Positions 50,776 through 59,963 of a DNA stretch of 64,000 nucleotides are shown one piece after another; within the stretch, counting starts at the first letter, position 1; each line of letters opens with the position of its first letter. Origin of the DNA: Maribacter_C sp947494565 (GTDB taxonomy: Bacteria; Bacteroidota; Bacteroidia; Flavobacteriales; Flavobacteriaceae); contig NZ_JBLFEP010000006.1 of assembly GCF_047345415.1 (NCBI RefSeq), positions 186,001 to 250,000 of the forward strand, written 5' to 3'. The notes below the pieces were generated by a model. That model searched no databases, was not told the DNA's origin, and saw nothing but the letters and a program-made list of their open reading frames with translations. A program made the translations under genes and the position numbers.

Positions 50776-51381
50776 TTAGTGCAACTCGAAGGAAACGGAC
50801 ATGTAATAATCGCGTTCGTCATTCGTGTTGCCATAGTACATCGACTCTGATATCTTTTTAGCGTTTGTATCGCTCACGTAAATAGCCTTGGCTATTTTTC
50901 TGCCTATTTTGTCCGCAATACCTTGGGCCTTCTTCTTGGCGTCATCAAATGCGGCTTTGGCATAGGTAGCCATTTGTGCATCCGATAATTCAGCTTTAAG
51001 TGTGGTATCCGAGCGGGTTACTCCTATGGATTTCACGCCTAGGAACTTTTGCATTTCTTCAAGTGAAGTGGTCTTGAATTCAAGTATTAGACCTTCCTTT
51101 TCGTATCCTAGTAGTGCATAGTGCAAGGGATCCTCTTTCAAGCGGTCACTGCTGATACCCACTTTGGCCAATTTATCCAAATAGGTCGATTTGACTTCTG
51201 ACAAGCTCATCGTCTGGGCGTCATAATAGACGTTGTTCATACTGAGGATCATCTTGCTGCTGTATTCGGGGGAAATCGAATAGGTGTGATGGCCGCTTAC
51301 TGTAATGTTGTTTTTAAAGTTTTGAGCGAAGGCTCCAACGGTCATAAAGACCATAATGATATTTAAAACTGCTTTTTTCAT
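50776..51381 (-). CDS. Secreted SIMPL-domain protein
   Basis: The ATG at 51381 gives 201 residues that begin with a signal peptide (MKKAVLNIIMVFMTVGAFAQ); the longer form from 51435 places 18 polar residues ahead. The mature domain starts ITVSGHHTYSISPEYSSKMILSM and has YAKAAFDDAKKKAQGIADKIGRKIAKAIYVSD, both typical of SIMPL (DUF541) proteins. The domain is found in periplasmic proteins of unclear function. A neighbour 96 bp upstream on the same strand encodes a small membrane protein. Confidence 0.75.
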   Translation of the reverse strand: MKKAVLNIIMVFMTVGAFAQNFKNNITVSGHHTYSISPEYSSKMILSMNNVYYDAQTMSLSEVKSTYLDKLAKVGISSDRLKEDPLHYALLGYEKEGLILEFKTTSLEEMQKFLGVKSIGVTRSDTTLKAELSDAQMATYAKAAFDDAKKKAQGIADKIGRKIAKAIYVSDTNAKKISESMYYGNTNDERDYYMSVSFELH

Positions 51382-51477
51382 GATAATTGTTATTTGATTT
51401 TTTTCCTTTGACCAGGAAATATTGGTTGAGTTCAAATTAAATCGACTTATTTAGGTAACGCAGGCAAACGGCTAAAC

Positions 51478-51903
51478 TTATGATATGGTGAACAAAAATG
51501 AAGCGACAATCATCCATATGCCGACAATGATTCCGAAAATGCCGAGTTTACCCTGTTTTGGGGCGATTTTAGCTCGAAATTCATCCGCTTTTGCCTTCGC
51601 GATTTCGTTCTTTGACAAGAACAGCTTATTGATAAGTCCCGACCCTAACATAAAGCCAAGAATGGCTGAAATCAGGTTGCCGGCCAAAAAGGTAATCCAC
51701 CAAATGGGTGCGACCTGTAACCAGCCTAGGTTTAAAATGGCCGTAATAAGGCCCCAAACACCCCAGAAACAAAAGACAATGCCAATCCAACCTTGATAGG
51801 GTTCTATTTTTTCGAGTAATTCCTTGGCGTTTGGTTTTTTTGAAAGCAGTAACGACGGTACTGCGATAATACTTAATAGAATTAATGTAATTCCCCAGAT
51901 CAT
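51478..51903 (-). CDS. Small four-helix membrane protein
   Basis: The protein has 141 residues. Four hydrophobic segments are visible (IWGITLILLSIIAVPSLLL, IGIVFCFWGVWGLITAIL, PIWWITFLAGNLISAILGFML, LGIFGIIVGIWMIVASFLF). A charged loop with KNEIAKAKADEFRAKIAPKQ lies before the last helix. The two ends each contain a related PKQG/PYQG-W/KLGI element, hinting at an internal duplication. I do not recognise the family. Confidence 0.65.
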   Translation of the reverse strand: MIWGITLILLSIIAVPSLLLSKKPNAKELLEKIEPYQGWIGIVFCFWGVWGLITAILNLGWLQVAPIWWITFLAGNLISAILGFMLGSGLINKLFLSKNEIAKAKADEFRAKIAPKQGKLGIFGIIVGIWMIVASFLFTIS

Positions 51904-52097
51904 AATATGGTTTTTAAAGTTATTAATTGTTGTATCGCTGATTTTCAGCTGTTAAGTTTATACACTACAAAGTTGCGTAGATTGTAATCGGGGCGTTACC
52001 CTATAGCTAGTGAAATTTGAATCCCTGAAAACGGGTATGCAGTACCAGAGATGGATAGGCTCGATGCTTTTTTAAACAAACCTTTCGCTTTTAGATT

Positions 52098-52105
52098 TAT
52101 CTTTG
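52098..52105 (+). promoter_or_regulatory. Promoter -7 element (TATCTTTG) of dnaG
   Basis: This exact TAnnTTTG match is 43 bp before the dnaG TTG start. The rest of the 245-bp gap (51904-52148) shows no gene or hairpin that I can support. Confidence 0.5.
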
Positions 52106-52148
52106 CGATATTGTGAGGCTACTTCTTTAACACCTGAAATACGCAAAA

Positions 52149-54128
52149 TTGATTTCGAAATCAACAATTGATCAAGTATATGAGACTGCCCGATTAGAGG
52201 AGGTTATCGGTGATTTTGTACAACTGAAGAAATCTGGGTCCAATTTCAAAGGGTTGAGTCCGTTTAGCGATGAACGTACTCCAAGCTTCATGGTCTCCCC
52301 AGTGAAACAAATATGGAAAGACTTTAGTAGTGGTAAAGGAGGCAATGTGGTTGCTTTTTTGATGGAACACGAGCACTTCACTTACCCTGAAGCTATTAAA
52401 TACCTGGCAAAAAAGTACAACATTGAAGTAGAGGAGACCGAGCGTACCGATGAACAGAAAAAAGAGGCCAACGAGCGCGAAAGCATGTATTTGGTTTCGG
52501 AATATGCACAAGATTATTTTGCCAAAATGCTTTGGGAAAGCGAGTTGGGAAAGGCAATCGGATTGACCTATTTCAAGGAAAGGGGGTTTACTGATGAAAC
52601 GATCACCAAATTTGGTTTGGGGTATTGTTTGGATCAATGGGACGGATTTACAAAAGCTGCTCTAGAAAGTGGCTATCAACTTACCTACTTGGAAAAAACA
52701 GGCTTAACGATAGTTAAGGAAGATGCCTCCAATGCTGAAGGTTCAAAAAAGTTCGACCGTTTTAAAGGTCGTGTCATGTTTCCGATTCATTCGATGAGCG
52801 GAAGGGTGTTAGGCTTTGGGGGGCGTATCTTGACCAATAATAAGAAGGCCGCGAAATACCTGAACTCTCCTGAGAGTGATATCTATCACAAGAGTAAGGT
52901 GCTCTATGGTATCTATTTTGCGAAACAGGCAATTGCCAAGGAGGATACCTGTTACTTGGTGGAAGGCTATACCGATGTGATTCAGTTTTATCAGAGGGGC
53001 ATTCATAACGTGGTTTCATCAAGTGGAACGGCGTTGACCCCAGAACAGATTCGGTTGATCAATCGCTTGACCAAGAATATTACGGTTTTGTTCGATGGTG
53101 ATGCTGCTGGACTCCGTGCTTCCCTACGCGGAATCGATTTGATTCTAGAACAGGGCATGAACGTAAAGGTTTGCGCTTTTCCCGACGGTGAGGATCCCGA
53201 TAGCTTTTCTAAAAACAATGAGTTGGAAGAGGTGTTGAATTACCTTAGGTCTAATTCAAAAGACTTTATTCAATTCAAGGCAGGCCTTTTGGCCGAGGAA
53301 GCCGCCGATGACCCGATTAAAAGAGCAGATACGGTTAGGGATATTGTCAATAGTATTGCCAAGATACCCGATGCGATCAAAAGGGAGATATATGTACAGG
53401 AATGTGCACAGATTATGAACGTATCTGAAGGCGTACTGTTTAGTACACTGGCCCAAATCGGTAAAAAGAACCAAACTGATGCGAACAAACGTGCGCAACC
53501 CGAGCAAAAGGCATTTGATGTCGTAAAGAATGAGGTGAAGGTCGAAAAAGTCGATGTGCAATACGAACTGGAGCGGAAGATCATCGAAATGCTTTTGTTG
53601 TACGGAAAAGAACAACAAGAGTTCGAAGATTTGGTCTTGAAGGAAAATGAAGAGGGTGAATTGATACTAGAACCGGAGTCGTTGCACATTAAAGTATATG
53701 AGAAAATTTATCTCGACCTCCAAGAAGATGAGATCGAACTGACGAATGCGCAATTCAAAGCGGTCTATTTAAAACTGATCGAGGCGTTGAACGAAAAGGA
53801 AGATTTTTCGGTGAGTACTTTTCTGTCTGACTTAAATCAAGATATGGTTTCCGAGATTTCCGGTATACTGATGGAGGAAGAAAAATATGTGTTGCATAAC
53901 TGGGAGCGTAAAGATATTTATCCGAAAGAAAAGAAAACCGTCATTGCCCAATTGGTCAGTGAAACGATACTCACTTTACGCTGTTTTTTAATTAAAAAAC
54001 GCATGCTGGCCCTCCAAAAACATACGGAGAATAGTCATGAAGATAATAAGGAAACACTTGAGGAGATTATGAACTATTTGCAATTGAATAATTTGTTGAA
54101 TAAAAAACTGAATCGTGTGCTTTCTTGA
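52149..54128 (+). CDS. dnaG: DNA primase with a zinc-less N-terminal domain
   Basis: The protein has 659 residues and makes RNA primers at the replication fork. The N-terminal CHC2-like domain is recognisable (NFKGLSPFSDERTPSFMVSPVKQIWKDFSSGKGGNVVAFLM), but each zinc ligand is replaced: CPFH reads SPFS, and C-x-x-C reads FSS. The catalytic core is intact: RVMFPIHSMSGRVLGFGGR, LVEGYTDVIQF (TOPRIM Glu), LFDGDAAG (DxD). A C-terminal helicase-binding-like region follows. The start is TTG 52149, which fits the family N terminus (MISKSTIDQVYETARLEEVIGDFV). A strong terminator follows. Confidence 0.95.
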   Translation: MISKSTIDQVYETARLEEVIGDFVQLKKSGSNFKGLSPFSDERTPSFMVSPVKQIWKDFSSGKGGNVVAFLMEHEHFTYPEAIKYLAKKYNIEVEETERTDEQKKEANERESMYLVSEYAQDYFAKMLWESELGKAIGLTYFKERGFTDETITKFGLGYCLDQWDGFTKAALESGYQLTYLEKTGLTIVKEDASNAEGSKKFDRFKGRVMFPIHSMSGRVLGFGGRILTNNKKAAKYLNSPESDIYHKSKVLYGIYFAKQAIAKEDTCYLVEGYTDVIQFYQRGIHNVVSSSGTALTPEQIRLINRLTKNITVLFDGDAAGLRASLRGIDLILEQGMNVKVCAFPDGEDPDSFSKNNELEEVLNYLRSNSKDFIQFKAGLLAEEAADDPIKRADTVRDIVNSIAKIPDAIKREIYVQECAQIMNVSEGVLFSTLAQIGKKNQTDANKRAQPEQKAFDVVKNEVKVEKVDVQYELERKIIEMLLLYGKEQQEFEDLVLKENEEGELILEPESLHIKVYEKIYLDLQEDEIELTNAQFKAVYLKLIEALNEKEDFSVSTFLSDLNQDMVSEISGILMEEEKYVLHNWERKDIYPKEKKTVIAQLVSETILTLRCFLIKKRMLALQKHTENSHEDNKETLEEIMNYLQLNNLLNKKLNRVLS

Positions 54129-54151
54129 CAGGCCCAAGAAACAAGACACAA

Positions 54152-54186
54152 AAAACCCCGAAGAATTTTTCAATCTTCGGGGTTTT
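54152..54186. terminator. Bidirectional terminator between dnaG and the response regulator
   Basis: AAAACCCCGAAGA (54152-54164) and TCTTCGGGGTTTT (54174-54186) form a 13-bp stem around 9 bases, with A/T tracts on both sides. It serves dnaG on the plus strand and the convergent regulator on the minus strand. Confidence 0.93.
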
Positions 54187-54221
54187 AATTTAGAACTATT
54201 TGGTCGGCAGAGTTTACTGCT

Positions 54222-54851
54222 CTAGTAAAGCTCTAATGCTTTCGCCTGTTGCAATAAATCGACCATGTTGTCGACGTTCAACTTTTTCATCAATCTTGCT
54301 TTATAGGTACTTACCGTCTTTTCATTGAGATTAAGACCTAATGCAACATCTTTATTTCGTTTACCACTAGCGAGTAACTTCAACACTTCTACCTCGCGGG
54401 AAGATAATTTTCTGAAGAATCGACGTGGTTTCTGAGTTCCTTCATCGAAGGCCAATCGTTGAGCTAGCTCATTGGTAATAAACATGTTACCTTCGCTAAC
54501 TTTTTTCACCGCCATAATTAGATAATCAATGTCGGAGGTTTTTGACAGATACCCGAAAGCTCCTGCTCTGATTGTACTCAGGGCATAAACATCTTCTGAT
54601 TGTCCACTGTACATCAAAACTTTAACATCTGGAAATTCTTTCTTGATTTTTCGTAATGTAGCAATTCCATTGATTTCAGGAATATCCATTTCGAGCATCA
54701 CAACGTCTGGGGTCACTTTTTCTAATTTTTGGAAAAGCTCCTCAGTAGTCGAGGCGGAATCTACAACTTTAATACCTGAAGCAGAATCCAAAACGTGCTT
54801 CACTCCCATACGGATTATGGGGTGGTTATCGGCAATTAAAACTTTAATCAT
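54222..54851 (-). CDS. NarL/FixJ-type response regulator lacking the phospho-accepting Asp
   Basis: The protein has 209 residues. A receiver domain (about 1-118) is followed by a LuxR HTH (about 145-209, LSSREVEVLKLLASGKRNKDVALGLNLNEKTVSTYKARLMKKLNV). In the receiver, the site that is Asp in NarL-type proteins is Glu54 (VVMLEMDIPEINGI), and the acidic pair is D8-N9 (IADNHP). The Ser of MYSGQ and the Lys of YLSKTS are kept. It may therefore be constitutively active or work without phosphorylation. No histidine kinase is adjacent. It appears monocistronic, converging on the dnaG terminator. Confidence 0.9.
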   Translation of the reverse strand: MIKVLIADNHPIIRMGVKHVLDSASGIKVVDSASTTEELFQKLEKVTPDVVMLEMDIPEINGIATLRKIKKEFPDVKVLMYSGQSEDVYALSTIRAGAFGYLSKTSDIDYLIMAVKKVSEGNMFITNELAQRLAFDEGTQKPRRFFRKLSSREVEVLKLLASGKRNKDVALGLNLNEKTVSTYKARLMKKLNVDNMVDLLQQAKALELY

Positions 54852-55021
54852 TTCTGTTTTTTTCTAGATTAGAGAGACGTTAGGTTTGGCATGTATTTAA
54901 ATACTGACATGCAATGTAAGGTTAAAATAGGTAATACTTAAGCAAAACTCGCTTTTTTTTCACAAAAAACCTGATTTACATCATTTTATTCGTCTATATT
55001 ACGACTTTTTAGGTTAAAATG

Positions 55022-55810
55022 CTATAATAGTTCCTTGGGAATTTCGCAAACGGGTATTGGAATCATTTTATGATGGTTTGCCGTATTAAATTTTCTAAAT
55101 ATAGCAAAAACTTCTTTTTCTCGCCCATTAAAATCATCGACTGTCTTTCCTAAGTCCTTCATTTCCATGGCCCATTCCAATTCTGGATAAGAGGCGCCGA
55201 TTTGATCTTCATCCGTTCGGTCATCTCCCCAAAGTCCATCTGTGGGTGCAGCTTGTATGATTTCTTCGTTGATTCCTAAGAATTTTGCAATCTCGTACAC
55301 CTCGGTCTTCAATAAATCGGCAATTGGACTTAGGTCAACACCTCCATCACCATACTTGGTGAAAAATCCTACACCGAAATCCTCAACTTTATTTCCTGTA
55401 CCAGCTACTAAGTACCCTCTTAGGGCCGCAAAGTAGTACAAAGTAGTCATTCGCAAACGTGCTCTGGTATTGGCCAATGACATGAATCGTTCCTCCTCAT
55501 TTTCGACGGGAGGTAAACTGGCGACCAAGCTATCGAAAACGGGTGTCAGCTGTACTTCTTGTCTAGCGACCGAATCGAAATTCGATAGTAGCCAGTCAAT
55601 ATGCCTTGATGCCCGACTGACTTGATTCGCCGCTTGATGGATGGGCATCTCTAGACACAAGAGTTCAAGGCCTGTTTTTGCACATAGTGTGGAAGTCACG
55701 GCAGAATCTATACCCCCTGAAATACCAATGGTAAAACCTTTGATATTGGCTTGGGTGGCATAATCACGTAGCCAATTTACGATATGCTCGATTACTTTTT
55801 CCGTTTGCAT
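55022..55810 (-). CDS. nadE: Ammonia-dependent NAD+ synthetase
   Basis: The protein has 262 residues. It amidates deamido-NAD to NAD+. The PP-loop SGGIDSAV lies in GFTIGISGGIDSAVTSTLCAK. Other family segments are TRARLRMTTLYYFAALRGYLVAGTGNKVEDFGVGFFTKYGDGGVDLSPIADL (53 residues with the usual GTGN and KYGDGG elements) and AAPTDGLWGDDRTDEDQIG. There is no glutaminase domain, so free ammonia is the nitrogen source. It is divergent from gldB with 88 bp between, an arrangement typical of flavobacteria. Confidence 0.95.
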   Translation of the reverse strand: MQTEKVIEHIVNWLRDYATQANIKGFTIGISGGIDSAVTSTLCAKTGLELLCLEMPIHQAANQVSRASRHIDWLLSNFDSVARQEVQLTPVFDSLVASLPPVENEEERFMSLANTRARLRMTTLYYFAALRGYLVAGTGNKVEDFGVGFFTKYGDGGVDLSPIADLLKTEVYEIAKFLGINEEIIQAAPTDGLWGDDRTDEDQIGASYPELEWAMEMKDLGKTVDDFNGREKEVFAIFRKFNTANHHKMIPIPVCEIPKELL

Positions 55811-55835
55811 GGGATAGGGTATTAGGTAAAACGAT

Positions 55836-55843
55836 TAACTTTG
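55836..55843 (+). promoter_or_regulatory. Promoter -7 element (TAACTTTG) of gldBC
   Basis: This exact TAnnTTTG match is 55 bp before the gldB ATG. A clear -33 partner was not found. Confidence 0.5.
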
Positions 55844-55898
55844 CCCCTAAAATAAAGCGGAAGACATTAAAAATAAAATTTACAGAAGACTACTTTCT

Positions 55899-56864
55899 AT
55901 GAGACCGACCTTTTTTATTGTATTCTTAGTTTTTTGCCTGCTTTATGGCTGTAATGAAAATAATAAGATCGAGGAAGAGATTTCAAAGATAGAATTAGAC
56001 CTCAATGTCTCAAGATTTGATGAGGAATTCGCACAAGCACAACCTGAGAATCTTGCGGACTTGAAACAGCGTTATCCGTATCTATTTCCAGAGCAGTATC
56101 CTGATAGTATTTGGGAGGAAAAATTGAAGGACACGGTTCAACGGGAATTGTTCTTGGAAGTACAAAAAGCCTTCCCTGATTTTTCGGAGAAAGAGGCCGA
56201 TTTGACCGACCTCTTTCGACACATAGCCTATTATTTTCCCTCGGTATCGGTGCCTAAAGTGGTTACTCTGACTTCCGACGTGCAATATGATACCCGGGTG
56301 GTTTTGGTCGATAGTCTTTTGCTTTTGGGGTTGGACAATTATTTGGGGTCCGGTCATCATTTTTATGAGCGTATTCCTAAGTATATCGCTACGAGTTTGG
56401 AATCGAAATTTCTGGTAAGCGATGTCGCGAGTGCATTTGCGAATAAAGTAGTCCCCCGGCCGAAAGATCGTAGCTTTTTGGCACAGATGATTTATTATGG
56501 CAAGCAATTGTACTTGAAAGACAAGCTGATGCCAAATGCTTCCGACCCTATTAAGATTGGATATTCACAAGAGGAGTTTGACTGGGCGGTTGCCAATGAA
56601 GAACCTATTTGGCGCAACTTTATCGAACAAGAGCATTTGTACAGCACAGATAGGCAGTTGGCGGCACGTTTTTTAGATCCGGCACCATTTTCAAAATTCG
56701 GTTTGGAGCTGATCGATAACGAGTCTCCAGGTAGGATTGGGCGCTATATTGGTTGGCAGATCGTTCGCTCATTTACGGAGAGAAATGAAGTTGCGGTGCA
56801 AGAGCTTTTGAGTATACCGGCTGAAGAACTGTTCAAAAAATCAAACTTCAAACCCCAAAAATAA
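55899..56864 (+). CDS. gldB: Gliding motility lipoprotein GldB
   Basis: The protein has 321 residues with a lipoprotein signal (TFFIVFLVFCLLYGCNE). The mature part matches GldB: LNVSRFDEEFAQAQPENLADLKQRYPYLFPEQYPDSIW, GLDNYLGSGHHFYERIPKYIA, FLAQMIYYGKQLYLKDKLMP, and RFLDPAPFSKFGLELIDNESPGRIGRYIGWQIV. GldB is required for gliding in Flavobacterium johnsoniae, and its molecular role is not settled. gldC follows after 1 bp, and nadE is divergent, the usual arrangement. Confidence 0.93.
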   Translation: MRPTFFIVFLVFCLLYGCNENNKIEEEISKIELDLNVSRFDEEFAQAQPENLADLKQRYPYLFPEQYPDSIWEEKLKDTVQRELFLEVQKAFPDFSEKEADLTDLFRHIAYYFPSVSVPKVVTLTSDVQYDTRVVLVDSLLLLGLDNYLGSGHHFYERIPKYIATSLESKFLVSDVASAFANKVVPRPKDRSFLAQMIYYGKQLYLKDKLMPNASDPIKIGYSQEEFDWAVANEEPIWRNFIEQEHLYSTDRQLAARFLDPAPFSKFGLELIDNESPGRIGRYIGWQIVRSFTERNEVAVQELLSIPAEELFKKSNFKPQK

Positions 56865-56865
56865 A

Positions 56866-57201
56866 ATGACAAAACTGCATACTTCAGAAATCACCTTGAC
56901 CGTAGGCCTCGATGAGAATCGTGTGCCGGAAACCCTCCATTGGTCCGCACAAGATGGTGGAGTAGACAATGAAGAGGCGAAGGCCATGCTACTTTCGGTC
57001 TGGGATAGTAAGAACAAAGAATCACTGAAAATCGATCTATGGACCAAGGATATGCCCGTAGATGAAATGAAGATTTTCTTTCACCAGACGTTGGTTTCTC
57101 TGAGCGACACGTTTATGAAGGCGACCCAAGATGAAAAGATGACGGCTACCATGAAAGATTTCTGTGCTTATTTCGCAGAGAAGTTAGAATTGCAGGGGTG
57201 A
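56866..57201 (+). CDS. gldC: Gliding motility protein GldC
   Basis: The protein has 111 residues and no signal peptide. It starts MTKLHTSEITLTVGLDENRVPETLHWSA and contains DLWTKDMPVDEMKIFFHQTLVSLSDTF, matching the small cytosolic GldC. It begins 1 bp after the gldB stop and is in the same transcript. In F. johnsoniae it improves but is not essential for motility. Confidence 0.93.
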   Translation: MTKLHTSEITLTVGLDENRVPETLHWSAQDGGVDNEEAKAMLLSVWDSKNKESLKIDLWTKDMPVDEMKIFFHQTLVSLSDTFMKATQDEKMTATMKDFCAYFAEKLELQG

Positions 57202-57325
57202 AGCGAGTGCTATTCATTCTAAGTGTTCGTAAGGATTGATTCCTCTATCGATGTCCATAGTATAAATACCAATATTTCGAGGATTAGGCCACCTCTTGTT
57301 TCTTTTTCTGAATGTGCTCGCACAT

Positions 57326-58183
57326 TTACTTTTCTTTTGAGCTGTTCGTTTCTTTGAATTCAATACTTCTCGCCTTCAAGTATTCCCAAATCTCGATGGA
57401 ATTTTCTTGTTGTGCTACTGCTAAGAAATCCGTTTGTGACATACAATACGTAAGAAATCCATCCACATGGGTTAAGGGAATATCGAATGTCTCGACTATG
57501 GTTTGTTTTGAGAATTTGGTAATGATTTCTTTTTCCATTGTCATCTGTTCATCACGGGCAACCCTTTCCTCTAATGATTTAGTTCTCCCGGATGCCCGGT
57601 TCATGATTTTATGTGAATTGATGATCACACTTATGGTGGCGTAACCGAGAATCTGAATTAACTTTCCATGGTCGTCCATGGTACCCAACCTAACGTATTT
57701 GCCTCGGTCGGCCTCCAAAAGCAGACGTTCACTCTGTGACATCACTTCTATATCGGCGTTTGGAAGCCCCAGTGATGATGAGGTAACAGTGGGTTCAAGT
57801 CCTAGACGTTCAATATCCAAATCTATTTTACCAGTTAAATTATAGGGCGTAACGGTGACCTCCTTTAAATTGATGACGTTCTCAAGAAGGGTAATGACAA
57901 CTGAATTTTTGGCGAAGATCGCGTCGGTTATTGTAATTTTCGAGGTTACATATTGAACAGCGGTAATTTGTAGGGTATCCTTTAATCTCACCTCGATGGT
58001 GAATTGCCCTAGGCTATCGGTAATCGTTGATTCTTTAGAATTCAGGTTGACGATTAAGATGTTGGACACATCGTTTCTAAGGCTCCTAACCCTGCCTTCT
58101 AGCGCTGTGGTGATTTCTTGACCAAATCCTGAAAATGAGGATATTGCAAGTAATGTAAAGAAAAACCTGAACTGTTTCCGCAC
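57326..58183 (-). CDS. Secreted carboxypeptidase-regulatory-like (CarboxypepD) protein
   Basis: The protein has 285 residues with a signal peptide (FRFFFTLLAISSFSGFGQ). A CarboxypepD_reg-like Ig domain follows (ALEGRVRSLRNDVSNILIVNLNSKESTITDSLGQFTIEVRLKDTLQITAVQY). The C-terminal part (INLKEVTVTPYNLTGKIDLD) resembles the start of SusC/TonB receptors, but no barrel follows. Such stand-alone proteins are common in flavobacteria and their role is unknown. The end is basic, SSKEK. Confidence 0.75.
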   Translation of the reverse strand: MRKQFRFFFTLLAISSFSGFGQEITTALEGRVRSLRNDVSNILIVNLNSKESTITDSLGQFTIEVRLKDTLQITAVQYVTSKITITDAIFAKNSVVITLLENVINLKEVTVTPYNLTGKIDLDIERLGLEPTVTSSSLGLPNADIEVMSQSERLLLEADRGKYVRLGTMDDHGKLIQILGYATISVIINSHKIMNRASGRTKSLEERVARDEQMTMEKEIITKFSKQTIVETFDIPLTHVDGFLTYCMSQTDFLAVAQQENSIEIWEYLKARSIEFKETNSSKEK

Positions 58184-58342
58184 GAGTTTCCGATTTGGAT
58201 GAAGAACGGATGCTTTCTTGAAATGAGAAATAGTCTAAGCATCGACCTAAGCCTCTAAAATCCCATAAAAACACAAGAATCACAATTATACTGTCTTAAA
58301 ATAGTGTTGTAATTCACTAGTTTGATTAGCAAATTTTTAAGA

Positions 58343-59962
58343 TTAGGGTTTTAGGGAAACAGTAATGGGCCACCCTTCGAACTGCTGGGCTTTCGCTTGG
58401 GTTACGTCTACATATCGAGGCCAACATTCAAAGGTCGCTTCCTCACTGGTCTTGTTGAAACGAATCAATCCGTAACCTCCACCTTTTGAGTTGCTTTCTG
58501 GGTTCACGTAGGCCATCATGCTGATTTTATTATTAAAACCATCTAGGTAATCCCCGGTCCATGGAAGAGTAGTGTTCCGATTGGGGTTGGGGCCTGCCTT
58601 CTCATCTTCGGGCCACCACCAACGACTGTAGTAGTCATTGACAATTGCGGGTACGATAAATGCCCACGGGCCGTCACCGAATTCATCGATACCCTGTTTG
58701 ATGACCGTGGCTAGGTGTTGATCACCAGCAATATGTATGGCTCCCGCTTTTTGAATTAACTCTAGGGCTTTTTTTCGGCCGGTTTGCGGCCAACCGTTGG
58801 AGTCCAGGTCTGCATGCAGGCGATTTTCCAGATTACCGTGAATATGCGCCCCACCACAAAAACCGGTTTGGGAGAGTACTACTTTTAGGGCATCGGCATT
58901 GGAGGCGCCCCACTGTTCAAGAAAGTCGAGTTGGCGTTCCCCCAATAAGGTGAGTCCAGGCAAATCGATAGAGGAAGGGTCGTAATCCGGATTGCGAATA
59001 TGATCAGGCCTAGGACCTTGTTGCGGTATTTTGCCTTCCGGACCTGATTTGAATTTACGGTCTTCGATAATGGCAAAATCGATTCCTCCTAACGTTAAAT
59101 TGGTATAGTAAACTCCGATGCCTTGTTCAATAGGGGTGGAGTCATATGGGTCGGGCAAGTGTGCCGTTTGGCAACGTTCAACCATTTTGACGTACTCTGG
59201 ATGGTATTTGTACCCCCCGTCAGGGCTCCCGTTCGTTTTGGATACCTTGCCATTTTCGCCCCATAGGTTTCCTTGTCCGATATCATGGTCATCCGGGATG
59301 GTTATGGCCGGTCGGTTGCGAAAGGTCTCACGAAATTGAAGTCCGAACTTTAACCAGGCCGCCGTATGCTCGGTATGGTCGTATGATTGGTCACCCGCAA
59401 AAAAGATGACATCGGGATCTTGATGATTTATGTTTCGAACATAGTTTTCGCGCATACCCCGATCTTTGTTGGAGTTGCAGGACAAAGCCGCAATGGAAAT
59501 CTCGGATTCAGTTTTGGGGTCCTTACGTATCAATCCTTCGAATTGGGCTTTTTCGCCATGACGAATGCGGTATTTGATGTCTTTTGTGGTATCCCAATCT
59601 TCGATTCGAAACAGGGCGGACCAGCCAATGTCATTAATGGTTTTTGTTTGGATTTCTTTCCAATTACCCGCTTCCTCCACTTCTAAACGTACGTTGCGTG
59701 CTTCCTCAGGGTATAAGGGATACAGTTGCGCGGAAAGTTTGAGGGTCTCGTTCGAAACGGTATAAATGCCGAAAGCGATAACACTATCGCGAGCGATTTT
59801 CAAATTGATAATGGGGTTCTCCGCACGATTCCACCAATCATTGATAGCGAGCGTGTCAACCGTAGAGAAAGGGGCAATGGTCAGCGGAACTCTTTTCTTT
59901 TCTGCTTTTTCATTACATCCCAGTAGTAGGACGATAAAAACAAGTAGAAGCGTATATTTCAT
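58343..59962 (-). CDS. PhoD-like alkaline phosphatase lipoprotein
   Basis: The protein has 539 residues from ATG 59962; the signal ends with LLLGC. A metallophosphatase core follows: VIFFAGDQSYDHTEH (metal-binding AGDQ), TIPDDHDIGQGNLWG (DDHD), LSQTGFCGGAHIHGN, IHIAGDQHLATVIKQG (HxD-type). An additional Ig-like N-terminal domain (about residues 30-130) is present. PhoD-type enzymes use Ca and Fe and hydrolyse phosphomono- or diesters. An upstream ATG at 60025 would place it out of frame with the lipobox. It is 1 bp downstream of the metallo-beta-lactamase gene. Confidence 0.85.
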   Translation of the reverse strand: MKYTLLLVFIVLLLGCNEKAEKKRVPLTIAPFSTVDTLAINDWWNRAENPIINLKIARDSVIAFGIYTVSNETLKLSAQLYPLYPEEARNVRLEVEEAGNWKEIQTKTINDIGWSALFRIEDWDTTKDIKYRIRHGEKAQFEGLIRKDPKTESEISIAALSCNSNKDRGMRENYVRNINHQDPDVIFFAGDQSYDHTEHTAAWLKFGLQFRETFRNRPAITIPDDHDIGQGNLWGENGKVSKTNGSPDGGYKYHPEYVKMVERCQTAHLPDPYDSTPIEQGIGVYYTNLTLGGIDFAIIEDRKFKSGPEGKIPQQGPRPDHIRNPDYDPSSIDLPGLTLLGERQLDFLEQWGASNADALKVVLSQTGFCGGAHIHGNLENRLHADLDSNGWPQTGRKKALELIQKAGAIHIAGDQHLATVIKQGIDEFGDGPWAFIVPAIVNDYYSRWWWPEDEKAGPNPNRNTTLPWTGDYLDGFNNKISMMAYVNPESNSKGGGYGLIRFNKTSEEATFECWPRYVDVTQAKAQQFEGWPITVSLKP

Positions 59963-59963
59963 A

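Noticed and set aside
57202..57325. Minus-strand reading frame downstream of the CarboxypepD-like gene that encodes a protein-like WPNPRNIGIYTMDIDRG segment
   Set aside because: It is a different frame from the upstream gene, has only a 14-codon ORF from an ATG, and cannot be told from chance. A frameshifted gene tail is possible but not supported.
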